From: Novosphingobium beihaiense
Lineage (GTDB): Bacteria > Pseudomonadota > Alphaproteobacteria > Sphingomonadales > Sphingomonadaceae
DNA: 36,675 bases
Reading direction: 5' to 3'
NCBI RefSeq assembly: GCF_022832375.1
Contig: NZ_JALHLG010000038.1
Span: 1-36,675 of the forward strand
In this document: positions 29,588 through 36,573 of the stretch, piece after piece
Layout of the letters: every line of letters starts with the position of its first letter
Numbering within the stretch: position 1 is the stretch's first letter
Position numbers and translations under genes: made by a program
The notes under the pieces: generated by a model
Database searches by the model: none
Told to the model about the DNA's origin: nothing
What the model saw: the letters and a program-made list of their open reading frames with translations, nothing else

Positions 29588-30265
29588 TAGCAGGGAGAGC
29601 AGGGCCGCCGTCATCACGGCATTGAGCGCCATGCCCAGGCTGGCCAGGGCCCCCGCGCCGGGGCTGACCTGAAAGGCCCGGGCAGAGCCGATCCCGTGCG
29701 CGGATACGCCCACGGCGAAACCGCGCGCGCGGTAATCGCGAACCCCCAGCCAGTCGAGCAGCGGAGTGGCGCACATCGCTCCGAACACGCCCGCGAACAG
29801 CACGATCATAGCCGCCAGCGAAGGAATACCGCCGAGCTGCGAGGCCAGCGCCATGGCAACCGGCGTCGTCGTCGCGCGCGGGGCAATCGAGGCCAGGAGG
29901 CTGTCCGGCGCGCCGAACAGGGCAAGGATACCCACGGCACTGACGATCGACGTCAGCGCTCCGGCCGTCAGCGCGAGGATGATCGGAATGGCCAGACGGC
30001 GGATGCGGGCCCGCGCCGCCCAGACCGGCACGGCGAGCCCGACGACGGCAGGCCCGAGCAGAAAGCTGATCGGAAACGTGGCGTCGCGGTAAGCGGCATA
30101 AGGTGTGCCCGTCGCCAGCAGCAGGCCGATCAGGACGGGCACTGTCCACAGCACCGGATGGCACAGCGGATGGCGGCCAAAGCGCCGGGACAGGGCATCG
30201 AAAGCCTCGAATACGCCGAGCGTGACGGTCAGCCAGAACAGCGGCGCCGCAAGCAGGCCCGTCAT
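29546..30265 (-). CDS. lrgB: LrgB-family membrane protein, C-terminus altered by IS630
   Basis: A 239-residue polytopic inner-membrane protein of the LrgB/CidB family, linked to control of murein hydrolases, cell death or export of small carboxylates in other bacteria. The family segments FPISFLLGPAVVGLAVPV, APRATTTPVAMALASQLGG and AVGVSAHGIGSARAFQVSP are intact. The start ATG overlaps the lrgA stop by four bases. The last 13 residues, EFDDIRLHHILNF, are encoded by the right end of the IS630 element. Joining the two flanks with one TA restores the original ending: after ...LLSLL come four codons for Ala-Leu-Leu-Leu and TGA (27529+1000 region, stop at 28527-28529). The core is complete, so function may survive, with a changed tail. 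Confidence 0.9.
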   Translation of the reverse strand: MTGLLAAPLFWLTVTLGVFEAFDALSRRFGRHPLCHPVLWTVPVLIGLLLATGTPYAAYRDATFPISFLLGPAVVGLAVPVWAARARIRRLAIPIILALTAGALTSIVSAVGILALFGAPDSLLASIAPRATTTPVAMALASQLGGIPSLAAMIVLFAGVFGAMCATPLLDWLGVRDYRARGFAVGVSAHGIGSARAFQVSPGAGALASLGMALNAVMTAALLSLLEFDDIRLHHILNF

Positions 30266-30627
30266 GCCGCGTCCTCCCCGCCGCCGGGAACGAAGCGCTT
30301 GAGCGCCCAGCCGAAGACCAGTGCGGTGACGGCCATGGTCAGCATGGTCGAACAGACCGTAGCAGCCGCCAGCCCGATGCCGTCCGTTACCAGTACATCG
30401 CCTTCGTTGATCAGCCCGACGGCGGCAGGCACGAACATCACCGCGAGATGGGCGGTGAGCCAGCCGGTCACGGCGGTCAGGGCCGGTCTTTCGCGCGGGA
30501 TGAGCGCCAGCCAGCCCAGCAGCAGAATCATGCCGAGAACGGCGCCGGGCAGGGCGAGACCGGTCAGGCGGTGGATCGCCTCGCCGGCCAGTTGGCAGGC
30601 GAGCAGCAGGAAGATCGCACGAAGCAT
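30262..30627 (-). CDS. lrgA: LrgA-family holin-like membrane protein
   Basis: A 121-residue inner-membrane protein of the LrgA/CidA holin-like family with about four hydrophobic helices. The family pattern is clear: AIFLLLACQLAGEAIHRLTG, LPGAVLGMILLLGWLAL, AHLAVMFVPAAVGLINEGDV and a final TMLTMAVTALVFGWALK helix. It is expected to work with LrgB as a two-component membrane system affecting autolysis or metabolite export. The ATG at 30627 is chosen because it begins directly at the first helix; an AAGGA sequence lies rather far upstream. A TTG at 30675 is an alternative. The stop overlaps the lrgB start (ATGA). Confidence 0.88.
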   Translation of the reverse strand: MLRAIFLLLACQLAGEAIHRLTGLALPGAVLGMILLLGWLALIPRERPALTAVTGWLTAHLAVMFVPAAVGLINEGDVLVTDGIGLAAATVCSTMLTMAVTALVFGWALKRFVPGGGEDAA

Positions 30628-30797
30628 AAGCGGGCAGCGGTCCTTGCAAGAGGAGTGGCTCAGGCTTCCAACCAATCTTGGCGGCGCGTGACAATGGCCC
30701 TTTTTGCATGGGCGGATGCCTTTTGCAGCCGTGCCTGCTCCCCCGGCCGCGCACAGTCCATTGACCCGGAGCGCCGGGCCTGCCAGTGGCGCGCGCC

Positions 30798-31514
30798 ATG
30801 ACGGCTTACAAATCCGGTGATCCCACGACTCTGGGCCGCCTCTACGGCCGCGCCAAGGGCAAGCCCCTGCGCGCCGGGCAGCAGGCGCTGGTCGACAATC
30901 TGCTGCCGCGCATTGCCGTGCCCGCCGAAGGGCCGGTCACGGCCGAGAGCCTGTTCGGCGAAGCGCGCCCGCTGCATTTCGAGATCGGCTTCGGCGGCGG
31001 CGAGCACATGGCGCAGCGTGCGGACATGCTGCCCGATCACGGCTTCATCGGCGCCGAGCCTTTCATCAACGGCGTGGCACAGGCGCTGACGCATGTTTCG
31101 GGTGACAACGGCGCGCATCCGCCGATTGGCAATGTGCGCATTCACCATGGCGACGCGCTGGAAGTGCTCTCGCGCATTCCCGACGGCGCGCTGTCGTTCC
31201 TCTACCTGCTGCATCCCGATCCCTGGCCCAAGGCCCGCCACGCCAAGCGGCGGATGATGAACGACGGCCCGGTGGACATGTTCGCGGCCAAGCTCAGGCC
31301 CGGCGGCGAGTTCCGCTTCGGCACCGACCATCCGGTCTATCTGCGCCATGCGCTGATGGTGATGCAGCGCCACACCCACCAGTTCGAGTGGCTGTGCGAC
31401 AAGCCCGCCGATTTCCAGAACCGCCCCGGCGGCTGGCCGCAAACCCGTTACGAAGCCAAGGCCCGTAAAGTATACGGCCACGAGGTCTGGTACTTCCGCT
31501 ACCGGCGCAAGTAA
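30798..31514 (+). CDS. trmB: tRNA (guanine-N7)-methyltransferase
   Basis: A 238-residue enzyme that methylates N7 of G46 in the tRNA variable loop using S-adenosylmethionine. The SAM-binding motif is LHFEIGFGGGEH (residues 59-70), with the acidic end of the second strand in FIGAEPFINGV. The family-defining segment LLHPDPWPKARHAKRRM is at 138-154. FGTDHPVY and the C-terminal TRYEAKARKVYGHEVWYFRY motif complete the site. The ATG at 30798 gives the typical start; a GTG at 30786 is in frame. The gene diverges from lrgA across 170 bases. Confidence 0.95.
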   Translation: MTAYKSGDPTTLGRLYGRAKGKPLRAGQQALVDNLLPRIAVPAEGPVTAESLFGEARPLHFEIGFGGGEHMAQRADMLPDHGFIGAEPFINGVAQALTHVSGDNGAHPPIGNVRIHHGDALEVLSRIPDGALSFLYLLHPDPWPKARHAKRRMMNDGPVDMFAAKLRPGGEFRFGTDHPVYLRHALMVMQRHTHQFEWLCDKPADFQNRPGGWPQTRYEAKARKVYGHEVWYFRYRRK

Positions 31515-31721
31515 CGCCGCCAAGCACAGTCAATTCCAGCAGAAAACGCACTCCCGCATGACCCGGGGGCCGTGCCCGCGCGCGCAAACCGCCGGGCCGA
31601 TCGCATACGATCACTTGAAACGATTGATGCGAGTCAATGGCAGCAGACCCTGCTCAGCCAAGGATATGCCCACATGAAAGCGGGAATCACCCGCGCTCAT
31701 CTGGATACGAGGGAGTTGGAA

Positions 31722-33050
31722 ATGCAAAAAGACGACATGGTCGTGATCAGTACCGACGATCACATCTGCGAGCCTCCGACGCTGTTCGACAATCAGCTCT
31801 CGGGCGATCTGCTCGCTTCGGCGCCCAAGCTGAAAGTCGATGGCGAAGGCAAGAACTACTGGGAATACCAAGGCTACATCCGGCCGTCGGTGGGCCTCAA
31901 TGCCGTGGTCGGCCGCCCGTTCGAGGAATACGGCATGGAGCCGACCTCGCTCGATCAGCTGCGCGACGGCTGCTACGACGTGCATGCCCGCATCGACGAT
32001 ATGGACGTGAACGGCATCGCCGCCTCGATGTGCTTCGGCAACTCGATCGGCTTCGACGGCCAGACCTTCCACAAGGCGGCCGACAAGAAGCTCTCGCTGC
32101 GCCACATGCAGGCCTATAACGACTGGCATTACGACGAGTGGTGCATGGCCTATCCGGGCCGCTTCATCCCGATCGGCATCCTGCCGACCTGGGACCAGCA
32201 GGCCACGGTGGACGAAGTGAACCGCCTCGCGAAAAAGGGCTTCAACGTCGTTTCGATGAACGAGAACCCGACGGTGCAGGGCCTGCCGTCGATCCACAAC
32301 GACTATTGGGACCCGGTGTTCAAGGCGATCACCGACAACGACATGACCATCGCCTGCCACATCGGCTCGGGCAATCCGGCGCCGCACGCCTCGATGGAAA
32401 CGCCGATCGAGGCGTGGATCTCGACGATGCCGATGTCGGTGGCGCAGGGCGTGTCCGACTGGCTGCAGCTCGAAGAGCTGCACCAGTATCCGAACATGCG
32501 GATCATCGTCGCCGAAGGCTCGATCGGCTGGGTGCCCTACCTGATGGAACGCGCCGACTTCTCGAACTGGCGGCACAAGGCCTGGACCCGCTCGCGCTTC
32601 CAGGACGTAAAGCCCTCCGAGCTGATGAAGCGCCACTTCTGTCACTGCTTCCTGTGGGACCCCTACGGCCTCAAGAACCTGGACGAAGTGGGCGTGGAGA
32701 ACGTCACTTACGAAGTCGACTATCCGCACTCCGACGCGCTGTGGCCGGATGCCGCCGAACTGCTGTGGGAGCAGGTGAAGGACCTGTCGGACGAATATAT
32801 CGACATGATCACCCACCAGAACGCGATCAAGTGGCTGAAGCACGATTCGCTGTTCGCAAACTTCAAGCGCGAGGAAATCAACGTCGGCGCGTTGCACGCC
32901 AAGGCGGCGGCCAAGGGCGTGGATACCGCGCCCAAGTCCTCGGGCGGTTCCATCCCGACGGACGAGACCCGCCCGGTCACGTCGGGCGACGTCATGGAAA
33001 TGTTCAAGGCGCACGCCGAAAAGCGGGCCAAGGAGCAGGAAGCCGCCTGA
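31722..33050 (+). CDS. Metal-dependent amidohydrolase/decarboxylase (Amidohydro_2)
   Basis: A 442-residue TIM-barrel enzyme of the Amidohydro_2 family, which includes ACMSD and gamma-resorcylate decarboxylase as well as ring-cleavage hydrolases. Likely metal ligands and catalytic residues: D12 and H14 with E17 in STDDHICEPP, H213 in ACHIGSG, and D333 and H336 in YEVDYPHSD. The barrel is followed by a polar tail (about 395-442) rich in Ala, Lys and Glu. ATG 31722 is chosen because MQKDDMVVIS is the usual start of this subgroup and AGGGAG lies upstream; ATG 31674 also has a fair ribosome-binding site. The substrate is unknown. The TonB receptor downstream suggests, weakly, a role in using an imported aromatic or similar compound. 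Confidence 0.85.
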   Translation: MQKDDMVVISTDDHICEPPTLFDNQLSGDLLASAPKLKVDGEGKNYWEYQGYIRPSVGLNAVVGRPFEEYGMEPTSLDQLRDGCYDVHARIDDMDVNGIAASMCFGNSIGFDGQTFHKAADKKLSLRHMQAYNDWHYDEWCMAYPGRFIPIGILPTWDQQATVDEVNRLAKKGFNVVSMNENPTVQGLPSIHNDYWDPVFKAITDNDMTIACHIGSGNPAPHASMETPIEAWISTMPMSVAQGVSDWLQLEELHQYPNMRIIVAEGSIGWVPYLMERADFSNWRHKAWTRSRFQDVKPSELMKRHFCHCFLWDPYGLKNLDEVGVENVTYEVDYPHSDALWPDAAELLWEQVKDLSDEYIDMITHQNAIKWLKHDSLFANFKREEINVGALHAKAAAKGVDTAPKSSGGSIPTDETRPVTSGDVMEMFKAHAEKRAKEQEAA

Positions 33051-33092
33051 GCGCGGCTGCGTCACCGGCACTGCGGTGCCAGGTTCAGGGTG

Positions 33093-33127
33093 CGCCGCGC
33101 GGGGGATTCGTCCTTCGCGCGGCGTTT
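33093..33127 (+). terminator. Probable terminator after the amidohydrolase
   Basis: CGCCGCGCG at 33093-33101 pairs perfectly with CGCGCGGCG at 33116-33124 around a 14-base loop, followed by only three T residues. It lies 43 bases after the stop codon. Confidence 0.55.
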
Positions 33128-33496
33128 CCTGTGCCGTGGCGGCGAACTTTGCGAAGTTTGTCCGTGCGGGCGCCATGGAACTTCGCTGAAAGTTGCTGAT
33201 TTTCAGATAGTTGCGGCGTGAAGATCGCCACGCTGCGACAACGGGAAAAATGGACGGTTCAAAGAGCGCGGGCAAACGGAGGCCGCGCGCAGTGTGACAG
33301 GCCGGGACGGAATAGGAAAATGGCGCTTTCGCGGCGCTGCCGGATCAGAGCGGCAGCGGAGCCTTCGCGAGGATCAGGGCCATGGCGCACCCGGCAACGA
33401 TCAGCGAGCGCAGCATTTCGAGGCGCGGCGCGCGATGGGCGGCTTGATGGGCAGCAAGGGCAATGACTCGGGCCATGCCGCAGGAATGCGCCGTCA

Positions 33497-33580
33497 CCCC
33501 TTGCGAAAGCGTTAAAATGGCAAGCTCGGCGCAAGGGGCCCATCGCCAAGGGCCCATCGTAGCGGGCACTTCCCCTTGCG
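33497..33580 (+). promoter_or_regulatory. Three mutually pairable segments upstream of the TonB receptor
   Basis: CCCCTTGCG at 33497-33505 (A), its exact complement CGCAAGGGG at 33530-33538 (B), and a second CCCCTTGCG at 33572-33580 (C). B can pair with A or with C but not both, the layout of an RNA switch or attenuator. It lies about 160-240 bases before the receptor start. Whether the region is transcribed with the receptor is unknown. Confidence 0.3.
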
Positions 33581-33715
33581 ATGCCTGCGGCAAGATACGG
33601 GTCCATACCCGAGAGACCGTCTGGAATTACCAAAGACATGGGCGTATAGGTTTTTCTTGAAATAAAAATCCTGCATTCATTTAGAGAGGGTGCATTCGAT
33701 TGTATTTCTATCGAC

Positions 33716-33735
33716 ACGCCTTCTTCAGGAGGCGT
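33716..33735 (+). promoter_or_regulatory. Hairpin that sequesters the TonB receptor Shine-Dalgarno
   Basis: ACGCCTTC at 33716-33723 pairs with GGAGGCGT at 33728-33735 (seven Watson-Crick pairs and one T-G wobble) around the loop TTCA. The GGAGG ribosome-binding site of the receptor gene is entirely in the right arm, three bases before the ATG. The gene should translate poorly unless the stem opens. Confidence 0.6.
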
Positions 33736-33737
33736 CA

Positions 33738-36188
33738 ATGCGAATAATATCCGGTAAATTATTATTTACCATTGTGGCAGGCGCTTTCGTTTCTACTCCG
33801 GCAGGGGCGCAGGCAGCGGACAGTACGCCGCGGCCGTTCGAAGAGCGGGACACTTTTGTTCTGGACGAGATCATCGTCACCGCCTCGGCGCGGCCTATCA
33901 ATCGCTTCGACAGTTCGATTTCGGCCACCGCGCTCGACGCGGTGACGATCGCGGAGGCCACGCCGCGCACGGCGGCGGAGCTGTTTCGCCAGATCCCCGG
34001 CATTCACTCCGAAGCGACCGGGGGAGAGGGCAATGCGAACATTTCGGTGCGCGGATTGCCCGTCGTCTCGGGCGGGGCCAAGTTCCTGCAATTGCAGGAA
34101 GACGGCCTGCCCGTCATGCAGTTCGGGGATATCGCGTTCGGCAATGCCGATATCTTCCTGCGGCTCGATCAGACGGTGGCCTCGGTCCAGGCGGTGCGCG
34201 GCGGTTCGGCCTCCACGCTTGCCTCGAACTCGCCGGGCGGCGTCATCAACTTTCTCTCGAAGGACGGCAGCGAACAAGGCGGCGTGATCATGATGAGCGC
34301 CGGTCTCGATTTCGACGAGTACCGGGCCGATTTCAATTACGGCGGCCCGCTGGACGCGCACAGCCGCTTCAACATCGGCGGTTTCTGGCGCGAAGGCACC
34401 GGCACGCGCGATGCGGGCTATACCGGCAACAAGGGCTATCAGATCAAGGCCAATGTAACCCGCGATTTCGAGACCGGCTATGTACGGCTCTACGCCAAGC
34501 GGCTGGACGACCGCGCGATCGGCTACATGCCGATGCCGGTCATGGCGAGCGGCACCAATGCCCATCCCCGCTTCCGCTCGCCGCCGGGCTTCGATCTCAA
34601 GAGCGACACGCCGCATTCGGCCTATTTCACGTCCAGTTCCGGGCTGGACGGCAACAACCGGCGGCACGTCACGGACATTACCGACGGCATGCACCCGGTG
34701 GTGACGTCGCTGGGGCTGGAAGCCGTGTTCGACGTGGGCGATGGCTTCGAACTGGAAGAGCGCTTCCGCTGGTCGAGCGTGCATGGCCGCTTCGTCGCGC
34801 CCTTTCCCGCCGAAGTGGCCGGAGGGCAGACCCTCGCCGATTCGGTGGGGGAACTGCTCACCGGCACGGCAGGGACATATGGCCTCGCCTATGCCAGCGG
34901 CCCGCGCGCGGGGCAGGCGGCGGACCCGGCCGCGCTGGTCATGCGCACGCACCTGTTCGACGTGAAGATCAACGATTTCGGCAGCTTCACCAATGACCTG
35001 AAGCTCACCCGCAGCTTCGCCACAGGTGCGCTCACCGCCGGATTCTACAAGGCGCGCCAGACCATCGCCATGGACTGGGCGTGGAATTCCTATCTGCTCG
35101 AAGTGAAAGGGCACAATGCCGCGCTGCTCGATGTCACCGGGCCGGGCGGCACTCTGACGCGCGATGGGCTCTATGCCTATGGCGTGCCGTTCTGGGGAAA
35201 CTGCTGCCAGCGCCGCTACGACGTGCACTACGATATCGACGCGCCCTATCTCGCCGCCTCGTTCGAGGCCGGGAAACTGACGCTCGATGGCAGCATGCGC
35301 TACGATCACTTCCGGGCGCGGGGTTCCTATGCCGGGCCGCTGCAGACGGCCTTGGATGTCGACGGCAATGGCGCAATCGAACCGGTCGAGCGCAGCGTCT
35401 CGCTGATCGACAATGCCGAACCCAGCCCGGTGCATTACAGCGTGGGCTATCTCTCGTGGTCGGTGGGGGCGAACTACCGTTTCAATCCCGATACCGCCGT
35501 GTTCGTGCGCGCCAGCCGGGGCGGCCGCGCCAATGCCGACCGGCTGCTGTTCGGCGTGGTGCAGCCCGATGGTTCGGTGCGCAAGGCGGATGCCGTCGAT
35601 CATGTCGAGCAGTACGAGATCGGGCTGAAATGGCGCTCCGGGCCGTTCGATCTCTTCGTCACCGGCTTTCACGCCCGCACCGACGAGCAGAATTACGAAG
35701 CCACCAGCCAGCGCTTTCTCAACCGCCGCTACAAGGCGACGGGCGTGGAGATCGAGGCGGTCTACCGCGCCGGCATTCTCGATGTGCACGCGGGCGCCAC
35801 GTATATGGACGCCGAAATCGCAAAGGACGCGATCACGCCCGCCAACGAAGGCAACCGGCCGCGCCGCCAGCCCAAGCTGGTCTATCAGTTCGCCCCGGCG
35901 GTGCACATCGGCCCGGTGCGGGCGGGCTTCAATCTCGAAGGCACCACCAAAGTCTATGCGCAGGACAACAACGAGCTGGTCCTGCCCGGCTATGCGCAGG
36001 TGAATGCCTTCGCGAGTGTGCGGCTGCTGGAAAACGTGGTGGTGTCCCTCCACGCGAACAACCTGTTCAACGCGTCGGGTTTCACCGAGGCGGAGGAAGG
36101 CGCGATCACCGAAGGCGCGGTGAACTATATCCGCGCGCGGCCGATCAACGGGCGGACCGTCTCGGCCTCGCTGCGGTATGAGTTTTAG
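33738..36188 (+). CDS. TonB-dependent outer-membrane receptor
   Basis: An 816-residue TonB-dependent transporter that imports a specific ligand across the outer membrane using proton motive force. A signal peptide (ISGKLLFTIVAGAFVSTPAG, cut near AQA) is followed by a TonB-box-like DTFVLDEIIVTA. The plug domain (about 55-170) has AELFRQIPGIHSEATGG, ISVRGLP, VQAVRGGSASTLASNSPGG and VINFLSK. The beta barrel ends with the expected terminal Phe (VSASLRYEF). The ATG at 33738 is fixed by AGGAGG. Unusual points: an EF-hand-like loop, DVDGNGAIEPVE, at 540-551, and adjacent cysteines in WGNCCQRRYD, both in predicted surface loops. No sensor anti-sigma extension is present. The substrate is not predictable from sequence; the amidohydrolase upstream is the only metabolic hint. 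Confidence 0.95.
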   Translation: MRIISGKLLFTIVAGAFVSTPAGAQAADSTPRPFEERDTFVLDEIIVTASARPINRFDSSISATALDAVTIAEATPRTAAELFRQIPGIHSEATGGEGNANISVRGLPVVSGGAKFLQLQEDGLPVMQFGDIAFGNADIFLRLDQTVASVQAVRGGSASTLASNSPGGVINFLSKDGSEQGGVIMMSAGLDFDEYRADFNYGGPLDAHSRFNIGGFWREGTGTRDAGYTGNKGYQIKANVTRDFETGYVRLYAKRLDDRAIGYMPMPVMASGTNAHPRFRSPPGFDLKSDTPHSAYFTSSSGLDGNNRRHVTDITDGMHPVVTSLGLEAVFDVGDGFELEERFRWSSVHGRFVAPFPAEVAGGQTLADSVGELLTGTAGTYGLAYASGPRAGQAADPAALVMRTHLFDVKINDFGSFTNDLKLTRSFATGALTAGFYKARQTIAMDWAWNSYLLEVKGHNAALLDVTGPGGTLTRDGLYAYGVPFWGNCCQRRYDVHYDIDAPYLAASFEAGKLTLDGSMRYDHFRARGSYAGPLQTALDVDGNGAIEPVERSVSLIDNAEPSPVHYSVGYLSWSVGANYRFNPDTAVFVRASRGGRANADRLLFGVVQPDGSVRKADAVDHVEQYEIGLKWRSGPFDLFVTGFHARTDEQNYEATSQRFLNRRYKATGVEIEAVYRAGILDVHAGATYMDAEIAKDAITPANEGNRPRRQPKLVYQFAPAVHIGPVRAGFNLEGTTKVYAQDNNELVLPGYAQVNAFASVRLLENVVVSLHANNLFNASGFTEAEEGAITEGAVNYIRARPINGRTVSASLRYEF

Positions 36189-36332
36189 GTGCTGTCTGCA
36201 TTCAGCCCATGGCGGCCTGCAAATGGCGCTTTTGCGCGCTTCCGGTGCTCACGTACATAAAGTACGCTGCGCTCCGGGTCGCCCAAAATCACCATTTTCG
36301 ACTCACCCTGAACTGAATGCAGACAGCACCTA
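36186..36332. repeat. 147-bp full-length imperfect palindrome
   Basis: The outer arms are a perfect 20-bp inverted repeat, TAGGTGCTGTCTGCATTCAG at 36186-36205 and its complement at 36313-36332. Further inward are partly matching pairs (AAATGGCGCTTTTGCGC against AAATGGTGATTTTGGGC, and CCGGTGCTCACGTAC against CCGGAGCGCAGCGTAC). The centre is GTAC-ATAAA-GTAC at 36253-36265, exactly mid-way between the arms. The left arm begins with the TAG stop codon of the TonB receptor. It resembles dispersed intergenic palindromes of sphingomonads and may also act as a transcript end. Confidence 0.85.
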
Positions 36333-36361
36333 GGGCATTGTGCGCCCAATCTGACTCAGAT

Positions 36362-36481
36362 CGTCCGTTCGTCCCGAGCGAAGTCGAGGGATAATGACCG
36401 AGCGGAGCCGAGGTCCGCGACGTTGCAGGTTCTCGGCTTCGCTCGAACCGGTCCCTCGACTTCGCTCGGGACGAACGGACG
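36362..36481. repeat. 120-bp palindrome with 30-bp perfect arms
   Basis: CGTCCGTTCGTCCCGAGCGA followed by AGTCGAGGGA (36362-36391) is perfectly complementary to 36452-36481. Inside the arms, CGAGCGGAGCCGAG faces CGAGCGAAGCCGAG with a one-base offset, so most of the element is self-complementary. The GTCCCTCGACTTCGCTCGGG core looks like a dispersed repeat common in sphingomonad genomes. It has no coding potential. Confidence 0.88.
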
Positions 36482-36573
36482 TTGGGGGAAGAGGGCCTTG
36501 TTGATGGACGCCCTAGCCGCGCCGGAGCCGCTTCCCTATAGGGCTGCGCAGACTCGCCAATCAGGATCGCACC

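Larger units (their letters stand above)
33051..33737. other. 687-base region without a confident gene
   Basis: The first part holds a probable terminator for the amidohydrolase (33093-33127). The middle, about 33290-33600, has no supported gene but contains three segments that can pair in two alternative ways. From about 33640 to 33737 the composition becomes AT-rich, unlike its surroundings, as expected of a promoter and leader for the TonB receptor. TTGAAA at 33657-33662 is 17 bases from TTTAGA at 33680-33685, only a weak promoter match. A hairpin covers the ribosome-binding site at the end. Confidence 0.6.

Noticed and set aside
29546..30265. lrgB as a dead pseudogene
   Set aside because: Only the last four codons are replaced and the frame stays open into the element, so the protein core is complete.
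33345..33476. A 43-residue minus-strand frame with a hydrophobic segment (SLIVAGCAMALILAKAPL)
   Set aside because: It lacks a ribosome-binding site and supporting context; it could be a small membrane protein, but the evidence is too thin to list as a gene.
33480..33737. A cobalamin or other known riboswitch in front of the TonB receptor
   Set aside because: I could not find a B12-box-like sequence or another familiar aptamer core; only the simple pairing segments and the ribosome-site hairpin are visible.
33762..36053. A 763-residue minus-strand open frame over the TonB receptor, and similar long frames opposite the amidohydrolase, chemoreceptor and diguanylate cyclase genes
   Set aside because: All are antisense shadows without domains, starts or ribosome-binding sites.
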